This document shows, one piece after another, positions 27,947 through 36,401 of a DNA stretch of 64,000 bases. The DNA comes from Brumimicrobium salinarum. GTDB taxonomy: Bacteria; Bacteroidota; Bacteroidia; Flavobacteriales_D; Crocinitomicaceae. The notes beneath the pieces were generated by a model that saw only the letters and a program-made list of their open reading frames with translations, was not told the DNA's origin and did not search any database. Location of the stretch: positions 1-64,000 of the forward strand of contig NZ_PJNI01000007.1 in NCBI RefSeq assembly GCF_002844555.1. Reading direction: 5' to 3'. The position numbers and the translations under genes were made by a program. Each line of letters begins with the position of its first letter. Within the stretch, counting starts at the first letter, position 1.

Positions 27947-30900
27947 ATGAAGCGAAACAATTTAATTCTAGGAGGAATAGGAGCTATAGCAATAGCAAGT
28001 TCTGTATTCTTTTTGTCGAAAAATTTTGATAAAAACAACAACGCACGCTACTCTAAGGATAGAGGTTCTTTAGCGGCTACTGCTGGTGCGGTAGGTTATC
28101 AGGAGTGGTTGAAAACAACCATGATTGATGTAGAAACAGGTGAAATGATTAAACATGACAAGCTTGTTTCTATTCTTGAAAAGCAAAATCAGAATCAAAC
28201 CAAAGCCTTAAATGTTGAGTGGAGAGAACACGGACCTGATAATATAGGTGGTAGAACACGTGCTATTCATGTTGACCACACAGATGAAAATATTATCTGG
28301 GCAGGTGGTGTAGCCGGAGGTTTGTATAAGTCAGAAAATAAAGCAAATAATTGGTCGAGAGTTGAAAGCTTTATTGGCGGACAATTTATTTCTGCTATAG
28401 GTCAAGATTCTGAAGGTAATGTTTATGTGGCTACAGGTTCTTACGATGAAAATATAAACAATAATGCCTGGTCAGGTCAAGGTCTTTTTGTAAGTCCAGA
28501 CGGAGGTGAGACGTGGCAAGTTGTTCCAGGGACAGAGAATTACAATTACATTAATAGGATTGCTTCTAGTAAATACAATTCGGTTATTTATTTTACGCAT
28601 GCATCAGGATTGAAAAAGTATACTTTCGGTGGAACAGTTGAGAATACTAGTTCTTATGGAGGAAGTGGTTCCAAAACGCTTGCATATTCAGATGATGGAC
28701 AAGCGTTAGTTGTTGCTTCAGACGATGCAAATGCCGAAACATGGGTTTCATTAGATTGGGGAGAAACGTTTAATAAGGTGTCTTCTTTCAATACTACTCC
28801 AGATAAAATTACAGAGAAAGGTTTTGCTAGAATTGAATACGCTATTTCTAAAAAGAAATCAGACGGAACTTATTCTATTTATGCTGCTACAGCCTCGGCA
28901 AATAATCAAGGTCAATGGATATCTCTAGATAATGGGACTACTTGGCATAAACATACTGCGGCTACATCAGCAGAAAGCAATAATGGTGTTATTGATTATC
29001 GTAATCAAGGGGTTTGGAATAACGTAGTATCTTTTGACCCTACCGATACAGATCGTGTAATAGTTGGAGGAATTGATCTGCACGAATGGAAGAAACAAAT
29101 CAATAATCCACCTTCAGGAGGTTGGACTAAACTATCTTTATGGTTTGTTAATCCAACTAATTCACTTTATAATCATGCGGATAATCATGTTTTAAAATGG
29201 GCTAGCGATAACAGATTGTATGTTGGAAATGATGGTGGTGTAAGTGTTTCGCTTGACAAAGGTGCTACATATTATCCAGCCAATAGAGGTTATAACATAA
29301 CTCAATTCTATGCAATTGGCGTTGATAGATATGGAGCAGTAATTGGAGGTACTCAAGATAATGGTACCTTATATAATGACCATACCAATGCTACTTATAA
29401 AGAATTTAAAGAAGTTTCTGGTGGTGATGGCTTTACTTCAGCTATTTCCTTTTATAATCCAGATGTGATGATCACTAGTATTTACCATAACTCTTTCTAC
29501 AGAAGTGGAGATGGTGGTGAATCAGTTAATTCTTTTATTCCTAATCTTCCGGGTTATGAACCAGTAGGATTGGGATCTACCATTCACCCTTTTCATACAC
29601 AATTTCATTTAGCAGAGTACTTTGATGAAAACTCAAAAGATTCGGTAATTTTTATTCCGCGTGCTAGTTATGAAATTGGAGAAACTGTTAAAGTTCCTAG
29701 TATGGCGACAGGCGACACTATTGAATATGTAACTTATCAACCAATTCAATTTGATGATACACTTTACTACGATCCTAGTTTAACAACCACTGAGTATACT
29801 GTTTTGGATTCGATAACAGGTAATGTTTATGATTTAGGATTCAATACTTATACACCTTTACCAAGTGCTTCTGGTACAACGCCTCCATCAGTTGGGGACT
29901 CCATTGAGATTAATTTACCAAGTGGAATTGATACTGTGTTAGTTAATGAAGTAACTCCTTATGACTTTCATTATGGTTCAAATGCTACAAACCCAAGTGA
30001 AACTATCGCTTTTGGACGTGATACTGTTCGATTAGCTATAGCTTGGGATACATTAACAGTTCAAGATCCATATCAATCATGGTTCGTATTCAGTACAAGA
30101 AAGAATGGAACTGAGTTGTGGGGAACAAGAGATGCACTTAGATTATCTAATCCAAATCCAAAATGGGTACGTATTGCTGAAGGAATTGGTAATGATGCCG
30201 GTCAAGTAGATGTTGCATTTAGTAAAGATTTAAATCATTTGTTTGTAACAGCTGGAGGTTCTCTTTATCGAGTTGACAGTCTTGGAAGTGCCTATTCAAC
30301 TGATGATGACTTTGAAGCACAAGTTGATTTAGATAACGCTGGAGGACCGACATTAACAAGTATGACTACTGTTGGAACAGGTACATTCTCAGGTGTTGGT
30401 TTAAACCCAAATAATCCAGATGATGTTGTTGTTGTACAGCAATTCTCAGGTAGTGTTAGTAGATCGTCGAATGCTACTTCTGCTTCACCAAGCCTTACAA
30501 CAGTTGGTTCTCAGAATGGAATTGCATTTTATGACGTTATAATTGATAGAGATGATAGCGACATATTATTTGCAACAACTTACAGCGGTGTTTCTATGTC
30601 TGAAGATGGTGGAGCTACATGGAATAACGTTGCTGATCCTTCTTTTGATGGTGTACCAAGTTATAGATTGCTTCAAGCTTGGAGAACATGGGAAGAGGGT
30701 AATCATGTACCCGGTAGAATTTTTGTAGGAACACATGGTAGAGGTATTTGGTCAACAGATGCTGTTTTAAATGTAACTACAACTGAACCATTAGAGGATA
30801 AAAAGGAAACCGATAACTTCTCTTTAGAAATTTATCCGAATCCTTCCAAGTTTAACACTACACTGATTGTTGATGTTAAACAAAGCAAAGCTTTAGATAT

Positions 30901-31069
30901 TCAATTCTATAACATTTCAGGAAGATTAGTTAAGCGTATACGCAAAACTGATGCTCACATAGGAAGAAATGAAATTGGATTTAGTGTTTCTGATCTTCCA
31001 CAAGGAACTTACTTAATAAGAGTTCAAAGTGGTGACCAGATTGAAAATACGAAATTTGTAAAAATGTAA
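27947..31069 (+). CDS. Secreted BNR/sortilin-type beta-propeller protein with T9SS type A tail
   Basis: This protein of about 1040 residues starts at ATG 27947 with a basic, hydrophobic N-terminal signal (MKRNNLILGGIGAIAIASS). A GTG 27 bases upstream is a weaker alternative. The body has repeated BNR/VPS10-like motifs, such as SPDGGETW, SLDWGETF, SLDNGTTWH, SLDKGATYY and SEDGGATWN, typical of multi-bladed propellers. A non-propeller insert lies near residues 560-690. The last 75-80 residues (EIYPNPSKFNTTLIV, YNISGRLV, GTYLIRVQSG, TKFVKM) are a Por-secretion type A sorting domain. It is therefore exported across the outer membrane by the type IX system and likely displayed on the surface. Substrate or enzymatic role is unknown. 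Confidence 0.88.
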   Translation: MKRNNLILGGIGAIAIASSVFFLSKNFDKNNNARYSKDRGSLAATAGAVGYQEWLKTTMIDVETGEMIKHDKLVSILEKQNQNQTKALNVEWREHGPDNIGGRTRAIHVDHTDENIIWAGGVAGGLYKSENKANNWSRVESFIGGQFISAIGQDSEGNVYVATGSYDENINNNAWSGQGLFVSPDGGETWQVVPGTENYNYINRIASSKYNSVIYFTHASGLKKYTFGGTVENTSSYGGSGSKTLAYSDDGQALVVASDDANAETWVSLDWGETFNKVSSFNTTPDKITEKGFARIEYAISKKKSDGTYSIYAATASANNQGQWISLDNGTTWHKHTAATSAESNNGVIDYRNQGVWNNVVSFDPTDTDRVIVGGIDLHEWKKQINNPPSGGWTKLSLWFVNPTNSLYNHADNHVLKWASDNRLYVGNDGGVSVSLDKGATYYPANRGYNITQFYAIGVDRYGAVIGGTQDNGTLYNDHTNATYKEFKEVSGGDGFTSAISFYNPDVMITSIYHNSFYRSGDGGESVNSFIPNLPGYEPVGLGSTIHPFHTQFHLAEYFDENSKDSVIFIPRASYEIGETVKVPSMATGDTIEYVTYQPIQFDDTLYYDPSLTTTEYTVLDSITGNVYDLGFNTYTPLPSASGTTPPSVGDSIEINLPSGIDTVLVNEVTPYDFHYGSNATNPSETIAFGRDTVRLAIAWDTLTVQDPYQSWFVFSTRKNGTELWGTRDALRLSNPNPKWVRIAEGIGNDAGQVDVAFSKDLNHLFVTAGGSLYRVDSLGSAYSTDDDFEAQVDLDNAGGPTLTSMTTVGTGTFSGVGLNPNNPDDVVVVQQFSGSVSRSSNATSASPSLTTVGSQNGIAFYDVIIDRDDSDILFATTYSGVSMSEDGGATWNNVADPSFDGVPSYRLLQAWRTWEEGNHVPGRIFVGTHGRGIWSTDAVLNVTTTEPLEDKKETDNFSLEIYPNPSKFNTTLIVDVKQSKALDIQFYNISGRLVKRIRKTDAHIGRNEIGFSVSDLPQGTYLIRVQSGDQIENTKFVKM

Positions 31070-31091
31070 GTTTTACAACAATATTTTACCA

Positions 31092-31125
31092 AAAAGCCCA
31101 GTGAGTAATCTCTGGGCTTTTTTTA
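31092..31125 (+). terminator. Terminator after the BNR protein gene
   Basis: AAAAGCCCAG pairs with CTGGGCTTTT (10 bp) around a 10-nt loop, then T-rich sequence. Confidence 0.85.
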
Positions 31126-31437
31126 TGTGTGAAATTTTAGACCTCTATCCGATACATCCTCCTTACTCCCGAGACAACCGAAGCGAAGCTCACTGACCAA
31201 AAGGAAGTAAAAGCGGAAAGAACCCTTCATTGTAACGAAGTTTGTTAAAAAATAGAATGTTACCTCAGGGCTGTCACGAGATTTAGCGTTGCTTATCGTG
31301 GCCTTGGATATACATACATAAATTACCTTCAAGAATCATAATCCAAAAAATCTATCCTATAATAATACACTCCAATTTCTTTGAAAAAGAATAATTTTCA
31401 CTAACTTTTAATTATTAACTTAATTCATCTAAATCAA
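31126..31437. repeat. Gene-free 312 bp upstream of the RAYT, with a REP-like palindrome
   Basis: No convincing gene is present. Positions 31269-31303 fold into a bulged hairpin: GGC/GCC and CACGA/TCGTG outer arms with an inner AGC-GTT-GCT hairpin. The sequence CACGAGAT at 31275-31282 recurs in the palindrome downstream of the transposase (32043-32049 region). This stretch looks more GC-rich than the flanking leader regions. It is interpreted as a REP-like element belonging to the adjacent transposase; copy number elsewhere cannot be seen. Confidence 0.5.
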
Positions 31438-31995
31438 ATGAGTAGAAATTATCGGTTTCGCAATCCAAGCGCCCTATTTTTTTTAAGTTTTTCAGTAGTA
31501 GAATGGTTAGACGTATTTACAAGAAATCAATATAAAGATATTTTAATTGACAGTTTACGCTTTTGTCAAAATGAAATGGGTTTGGAAATTTATGCTTGGT
31601 GCATTATGACCAATCATGTACATTTAGTTTTTAGACGAATTGAAGACATTCCACCAGGTCAATTACTTGGAAGTTTTAAACGGCAAACCAGTATGACAGT
31701 TGTAAAAACAATCAAAGAAAACGACAAGGAAAGTCGAAAAGAAAATTTACTCAAAACTATTCAGAGAAATGGTAGCAAAAATTCCAATGTGAAGTATAAT
31801 CAATTTTTAAGACAAGGCAATAAACTAATTCAATTATGGAGTAATTTTGTTATTGCTCAAAAAATAAGATATATCCACAATAATCCTGTAGAGCAAGGAC
31901 TTGTTTTTAGACCTGAAGATTATCCATACAGCAGCGCGGTCGACTATAGTGGTGAGAAGGGTGTTTTAAATGGTGTTGCGGTTGTTGGATTCTAA
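31438..31995 (+). CDS. REP-associated tyrosine transposase (RAYT, IS200/Y1 family)
   Basis: This 185-residue HUH single-strand DNA transposase has the metal-binding motif HVH at 60-62 (MTNHVHLVF) and the nucleophilic Tyr145 in QKIRYIHNNPVEQGL, as in RAYTs. WSNFVIAQKIRYIHNNP and YPYSSAVDY are common family signatures. RAYTs are single-copy domesticated relatives of IS200 transposases thought to spread short REP palindromes. There are REP-like hairpins on both sides (31269-31303, 32038-32064), which fits that role. All expected residues are present and the frame is intact. Confidence 0.92.
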   Translation: MSRNYRFRNPSALFFLSFSVVEWLDVFTRNQYKDILIDSLRFCQNEMGLEIYAWCIMTNHVHLVFRRIEDIPPGQLLGSFKRQTSMTVVKTIKENDKESRKENLLKTIQRNGSKNSNVKYNQFLRQGNKLIQLWSNFVIAQKIRYIHNNPVEQGLVFRPEDYPYSSAVDYSGEKGVLNGVAVVGF

Positions 31996-32037
31996 AATAG
32001 TTTGTACTGTTAAACAAAGTAATAGTTAGGATTCAGA

Positions 32038-32064
32038 CTACCACGAGATAAAATCTCGCGGTAG
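32038..32064. repeat. REP-like palindrome downstream of the RAYT
   Basis: CTACC-A-CGAGAT pairs with ATCTCG-C-GGTAG across a 3-nt A loop: 11 pairs with one A/C mismatch. It has no trailing T-run, so it is not a typical terminator. It shares CACGAGAT with the upstream hairpin. Confidence 0.6.
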
Positions 32065-32115
32065 CGGGGGGTATACAAAAGACTTAAAGTTATAAAACAA
32101 CACTTCGAATATAAT

Positions 32116-32679
32116 TTAGATTGTCATGATGTCTTTCTCTTTCAAGTCAATTAATTCATCAATTTGTTTTACATAGCTATCTGTTACTTCTTGTATTTCT
32201 GATTCTGCAACTTTTGCTTCATCTTCAGAAAGACCGTCATTTTTTAATTCCTTTATGTAATCCATAGCGTCTTTTCTGTTGTTACGAATACTAACTTTGG
32301 CATGTTCACCTTCAGATTTAGCAATTTTAGCCAGTTCCTTACGGCGTTCTTCAGTTAGCATAGGAATATTGATAATTAGCATTTCCCCATTGTCTTGAGG
32401 TGCTAAACCTAAATTGGCATTAATTATGGCTTTAGCACATTCAGAAAGTATACTTTTTTCCCATGGTTGAACAGTTAATGTACGTCCATCTAAAGTTCCA
32501 ATATTGGCCACTTGATTAAGATCCGTCATTGATCCATAGTAATCAACCATAACCCCATTTAACATATCAGGCGATGCTTTTCCTGTTCTAATTTTGCGTA
32601 ATTCAGATTCTAAAAAGTTTATACTCTTCGAATTAGAATCCTTAAATTCCTTTACCGTCTCTCTTATTTCTTCATTCAT
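32116..32679 (-). CDS. frr: Ribosome recycling factor
   Basis: This 187-residue protein dissociates post-termination ribosomes with EF-G. Typical features are LRKIRTGKASPDMLNGVMVDYYGS near residues 27-50, QPWEKSILSECAKAI, and the helical C-terminus with VSIRNNRKDAMDYIKEL. It follows pyrH by 29 bp on the same strand, the usual pyrH-frr arrangement. The length is normal for the family. Confidence 0.97.
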   Translation of the reverse strand: MNEEIRETVKEFKDSNSKSINFLESELRKIRTGKASPDMLNGVMVDYYGSMTDLNQVANIGTLDGRTLTVQPWEKSILSECAKAIINANLGLAPQDNGEMLIINIPMLTEERRKELAKIAKSEGEHAKVSIRNNRKDAMDYIKELKNDGLSEDEAKVAESEIQEVTDSYVKQIDELIDLKEKDIMTI

Positions 32680-32708
32680 AATGTAAATTTTATATGTGGA
32701 TAATGCTC

Positions 32709-33437
<729 letters not shown>

Positions 33438-33454
33438 TCATCGCAAAATAAGAC

Positions 33455-33488
33455 AAAAAAAGAGAGAAACAATGTTCTCTCTTTTTTT
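33455..33488 (-). terminator. Terminator between tsf and pyrH
   Basis: A perfect 14-bp stem (AAAAAAAGAGAGAA / TTCTCTCTTTTTTT) with a 6-nt loop lies 15 bp after the tsf stop. Being symmetrical it could act on both strands. It separates the ribosomal operon from pyrH-frr. Confidence 0.85.
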
Positions 33489-33503
33489 ACTTTTAAATAA
33501 TTT

Positions 33504-34328
33504 CTAGCTTAATGAAAAGCGTTTAAACTCTGTAACAGTTAAACCTGATTCAACAGAATTAAGGAACTTTTCAACAGATAGTTTATTGTCACGAACGAAT
33601 GCTTGAGACAATAATGTATTTTCTTTGAAAAATTTGTTTAGTCTTCCTTGCGCAATTTTATCAGCTAAATCAGCAGGTTTTCCTTCTTCAATAGCTTGAT
33701 CTTTTCCTACTTGTAGTTCTCTATCGATAACTTCTTGAGAAATTCCATCTTTATTTAAAGCAACTGGTGCCATTGCGGCTACTTGCATAGCAACTTGCTT
33801 CCCAGCGTCATTGATTTCTTCTCCAGACTTGTTTAAACCTACAAGTGTAGCTAATTGGTTACCTGGGTGGTTATAAGCAATAACTGAAGTTGCCGTAACC
33901 TTTGCAAAGTTAGAAAGCTCTAATTTTTCACCAATTACTCCAACTTGTTCAATGATCTTTTCTTCAACTGATAACTTTTCGTTAAACTTTAAAGTTTTCA
34001 ATTCTTCTACAGATTCAACCTCTGCTTTTATTCCTGTTTCAAATATTGATTTTACAAAACCTTGGAAGTCGCTGTTTTTAGCAACAAAGTCCGTTTCGCA
34101 ATTAAATTGAATGATGTAACCTGTGTCTCCTTTTGATTCAGCAAAGATTAAACCTTCTTTAGCTTCATTGTCTCCACGTTTAGCTGCTACTTTCTGACCT
34201 TTTTTACGAAGAAAATCAATTGCTTGATCCATATCTCCATCCGCTTCAACTAAAGCTTTTTTGCAGTCCATCATTCCTGCACCTGTCTTTTTTCTTAAGT
34301 CATTAACCTGACTAGCTGTAATTGCCAT
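33504..34328 (-). CDS. tsf: Translation elongation factor Ts
   Basis: This 274-residue protein is the nucleotide exchange factor for EF-Tu. The N-terminal UBA-like region holds VNDLRKKTGAGMMDCKKALVEADGD (residues 8-32), and FNCETDFVAKNSDF (74-87) is the EF-Tu contact motif TDFV. It lies 24 bp after rpsB, the standard pairing. The length is typical for Bacteroidota. Confidence 0.97.
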   Translation of the reverse strand: MAITASQVNDLRKKTGAGMMDCKKALVEADGDMDQAIDFLRKKGQKVAAKRGDNEAKEGLIFAESKGDTGYIIQFNCETDFVAKNSDFQGFVKSIFETGIKAEVESVEELKTLKFNEKLSVEEKIIEQVGVIGEKLELSNFAKVTATSVIAYNHPGNQLATLVGLNKSGEEINDAGKQVAMQVAAMAPVALNKDGISQEVIDRELQVGKDQAIEEGKPADLADKIAQGRLNKFFKENTLLSQAFVRDNKLSVEKFLNSVESGLTVTEFKRFSLS

Positions 34329-34352
34329 AATATTATTTTTTTGAAAAAATGT

Positions 34353-35240
34353 TTATTTTGTTTTTTCAGAAGTTTTTTCTTCTTTCTTAGGAGCTTCTTC
34401 CTTTGTTTCTTCTTTAACTTCTTTAGAAGCTTTTGCTACTTTTGCTTCTTCAGCTTTTTTTGCAGCTTTATCTTCTTCAGCTTTCTTTTTTGCTTCCTGT
34501 TTTTTAGCCTGTTCAGCTTTTTTATCAGCCTCCTGTTTTGCTTTCGCTGATTTTCTTTCTTCTAAACCTTCTTTTATTGCTTCGGTTACATGATCAAGAA
34601 TAATTGCAACAGATTTTGAAGCATCATCGTTCGCTGGAATAGGGAAGTCTACTAATTTTGGGTTTGAGTTTGTATCAACCATTGCAAATGTTGAAATTCC
34701 CAAACGCGCTGCTTCTTTTAATGCAATGTTTTCTTTCATAACATCTACAATGAAAATAGCTGCTGGTTGACGCGTCATATCTGCAATCGAACCAAAGTTC
34801 TTTTCTAGTTTTTCACGTTGTCTTGTTATGAATAAACGCTCTCTCTTAGATAATGTAGCCCAAGTACCATCATCTTCCATTTTATCAATAGAAGACATTT
34901 TTCTTATCGATTTACGTGTTGTAGCAAAGTTTGTAAGCATACCACCTGTCCAACGTTCTGTAACGTAAGGCATATTGACAGCTTTCACACGATCAGCAAC
35001 GATTTGTTTTGCTTGCTTTTTAGTAGCTACAAATAAAATCTTCTTGCCTGATTTAGCAATTTGTTTCATTGCTGCACACGCTTGCTCTAAATGAGCGATT
35101 GTCTTATTTAAATCAATTACGTGGATTCCTTTTTGCTCATCAAATATATAAGGAGCCATTGCTGGGTTCCACTTTCTTTTTAAGTGTCCAAAATGAACAC
35201 CTGCATCTAAAAGTTCTTTAAAGTCTGCTTTTTTTGACAT
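34353..35240 (-). CDS. rpsB: Small ribosomal subunit protein uS2 with charged C-terminal extension
   Basis: This 295-residue protein has the S2 core in residues 1 to about 225 (LLDAGVHFGHLKRKWNPAMAPYIF, ERWTGGMLTNFATTRKS, IFIVDVMKENIALKEAARLGI). A tail of about 65 residues then consists almost only of Lys, Glu and Ala with interspersed Gln and Thr. The tail looks like a single charged helix or disordered region and is absent from E. coli S2 (241 residues). It is located between rpsI and tsf on the same strand. Low-complexity extensions of S2 are seen in other Bacteroidota. Confidence 0.96.
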   Translation of the reverse strand: MSKKADFKELLDAGVHFGHLKRKWNPAMAPYIFDEQKGIHVIDLNKTIAHLEQACAAMKQIAKSGKKILFVATKKQAKQIVADRVKAVNMPYVTERWTGGMLTNFATTRKSIRKMSSIDKMEDDGTWATLSKRERLFITRQREKLEKNFGSIADMTRQPAAIFIVDVMKENIALKEAARLGISTFAMVDTNSNPKLVDFPIPANDDASKSVAIILDHVTEAIKEGLEERKSAKAKQEADKKAEQAKKQEAKKKAEEDKAAKKAEEAKVAKASKEVKEETKEEAPKKEEKTSEKTK

Positions 35241-35348
35241 TTTAATTTTTTTTACAAGTTTACGTTCCTTTAGTAATCAATATTGAAGGGTTCTTTCGAA
35301 AAGTGCTCCAATACTTGGATACTAAACAAGCGCCAAATAAAGTAATTC

Positions 35349-35741
35349 TTAACGTTTTGAGAATTGGAATTTCTTACGAGCTCCTGGTTGTCCAGGCTTC
35401 TTACGCTCTACCATTCTTGGGTCACGTGTCATTAACCCTTTTCCTTTTAATAAAGGTTTTAATTCAGCATCAGCTTTTACTAAAGCTCTAGCAATTCCTA
35501 AACGGATAGCTTCTGCTTGACCATTAATTCCACCTCCATTTACATTGATTACCACGTCGTATTGACCAGTAGTTTCTGTAACTGCAAATGATTGTTGTAC
35601 TTTCGCTTGTAAAGTTGCAACCGGAAAAAATGTTTTGTAATCTCGCTTGTTTACAATGATTTCACCCTTACCAGGCTTCATATAAACGCGCGCTACAGAA
35701 GTTTTTCTTCTTCCTAATGTGTTTATAATTTCCATACTCAT
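35349..35741 (-). CDS. rpsI: Small ribosomal subunit protein uS9
   Basis: This protein is 130 residues from the ATG at 35741, or 128 from the second ATG at 35735. The S9 landmarks are NTLGRRKTSVARVYMKPGKGEIIVN, GGGINGQAEAIRLGIARAL and the conserved C-terminus ARKKFQFSKR, whose final Lys-Arg reaches the P-site tRNA. The start overlaps the rplM stop codon by one base (TAATG), so the two are translationally coupled. The usual L13-S9 gene pair is preserved. Confidence 0.97.
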   Translation of the reverse strand: MSMEIINTLGRRKTSVARVYMKPGKGEIIVNKRDYKTFFPVATLQAKVQQSFAVTETTGQYDVVINVNGGGINGQAEAIRLGIARALVKADAELKPLLKGKGLMTRDPRMVERKKPGQPGARKKFQFSKR

Positions 35742-36196
35742 TATTTGATTGATTCTAAATTAATCTTTTCTGGCTTTTGTGCTTCATGATCATGTTTTGA
35801 CCCTACAACAACCTTAAGATTCTTGTATAATTGGCTACCAAGTTTGTTTTTTGGTAACATACGTTTAACAGCCATTTCTACTATACGCTCTGGACGTTTT
35901 TCTCTTAATTGTTCAGCTGTTAAAGCACGCTGTCCTCCAGGAAAACCTGTGTGACGAAGATATGTTTTCGTCTCCCATTTGTCACCACTCATTGATACCT
36001 TCTCTGCATTGATAACAATTACGTTATCGCCACAGTCTACATGAGGTGTGAAGTTTGGTTTGTGTTTTCCTCGGATCAATTGCGCTACTTTACTTGCCAT
36101 ACGACCTAGCGTTTCGCCTTCTGCGTCAACCAATAACCACTTTTTGTCAGCGTTTTCCTTATTGATAGATGCAGTCTTGTAACTTAATGTATCCAC
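35741..36196 (-). CDS. rplM: Large ribosomal subunit protein uL13, GTG start
   Basis: This protein is 151 residues when started at GTG 36196, giving the conserved N-terminus (V)DTLSYKTASINKENADKKW. The reading frame is open up to an ATG at 36274, but that codon lies at or upstream of the promoter (-7 element 36244-36251). The longer form would add a hydrophobic stretch foreign to L13. L13 landmarks are LGRMASKVAQLIRGKHKPNFTPHVDCGDNVIVINAEK and GMLPKNKLG-like RMLPKNKLGSQLYKNLKV. It is first in the rplM-rpsI-rpsB-tsf operon. Confidence 0.95.
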   Translation of the reverse strand: MDTLSYKTASINKENADKKWLLVDAEGETLGRMASKVAQLIRGKHKPNFTPHVDCGDNVIVINAEKVSMSGDKWETKTYLRHTGFPGGQRALTAEQLREKRPERIVEMAVKRMLPKNKLGSQLYKNLKVVVGSKHDHEAQKPEKINLESIK

Positions 36197-36243
36197 TTCT
36201 TTAATTTTAATAAATAAGACAATAATCCCAAAATTTGGGGCTG

Positions 36244-36274
36244 CAAATATATAACTTAAAGATTTGAATAACAA
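36244..36274 (-). promoter_or_regulatory. Promoter of the rplM-rpsI-rpsB-tsf operon
   Basis: On the minus strand TTG (36272-36274, within TTTG if the preceding base is included), a 20-nt spacer and TATATTTG (36244-36251) form an excellent consensus. The start is predicted near 36239, about 40 nt before the GTG start of rplM. Confidence 0.75.
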
Positions 36275-36401
36275 ATTGACGTTAAAAAGTTTTTGAATAT
36301 TTTTATTTTCTGTTTAACTTCCTGCAAAAATAAATATACTTTTTGACCCGTATAGTTACCTAATAAATTATTTTTACAACCTATTCTTTAACGAAAACAA
36401 A

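Noticed and set aside
31123-31332. 69-residue minus-strand frame between the BNR protein and the RAYT
   Set aside because: It covers the terminator and the REP-like hairpin; no family resemblance.
34341-34550. 69-residue Phe/Cys-rich frame antisense to rpsB
   Set aside because: It is the complement of the Lys/Glu/Ala-rich rpsB tail, so its composition is an artefact.
34353-34560. Charged tail of S2 as a separate fused domain
   Set aside because: Low-complexity Lys/Glu/Ala extension with no fold signature; such tails are known in other Bacteroidota S2 proteins.
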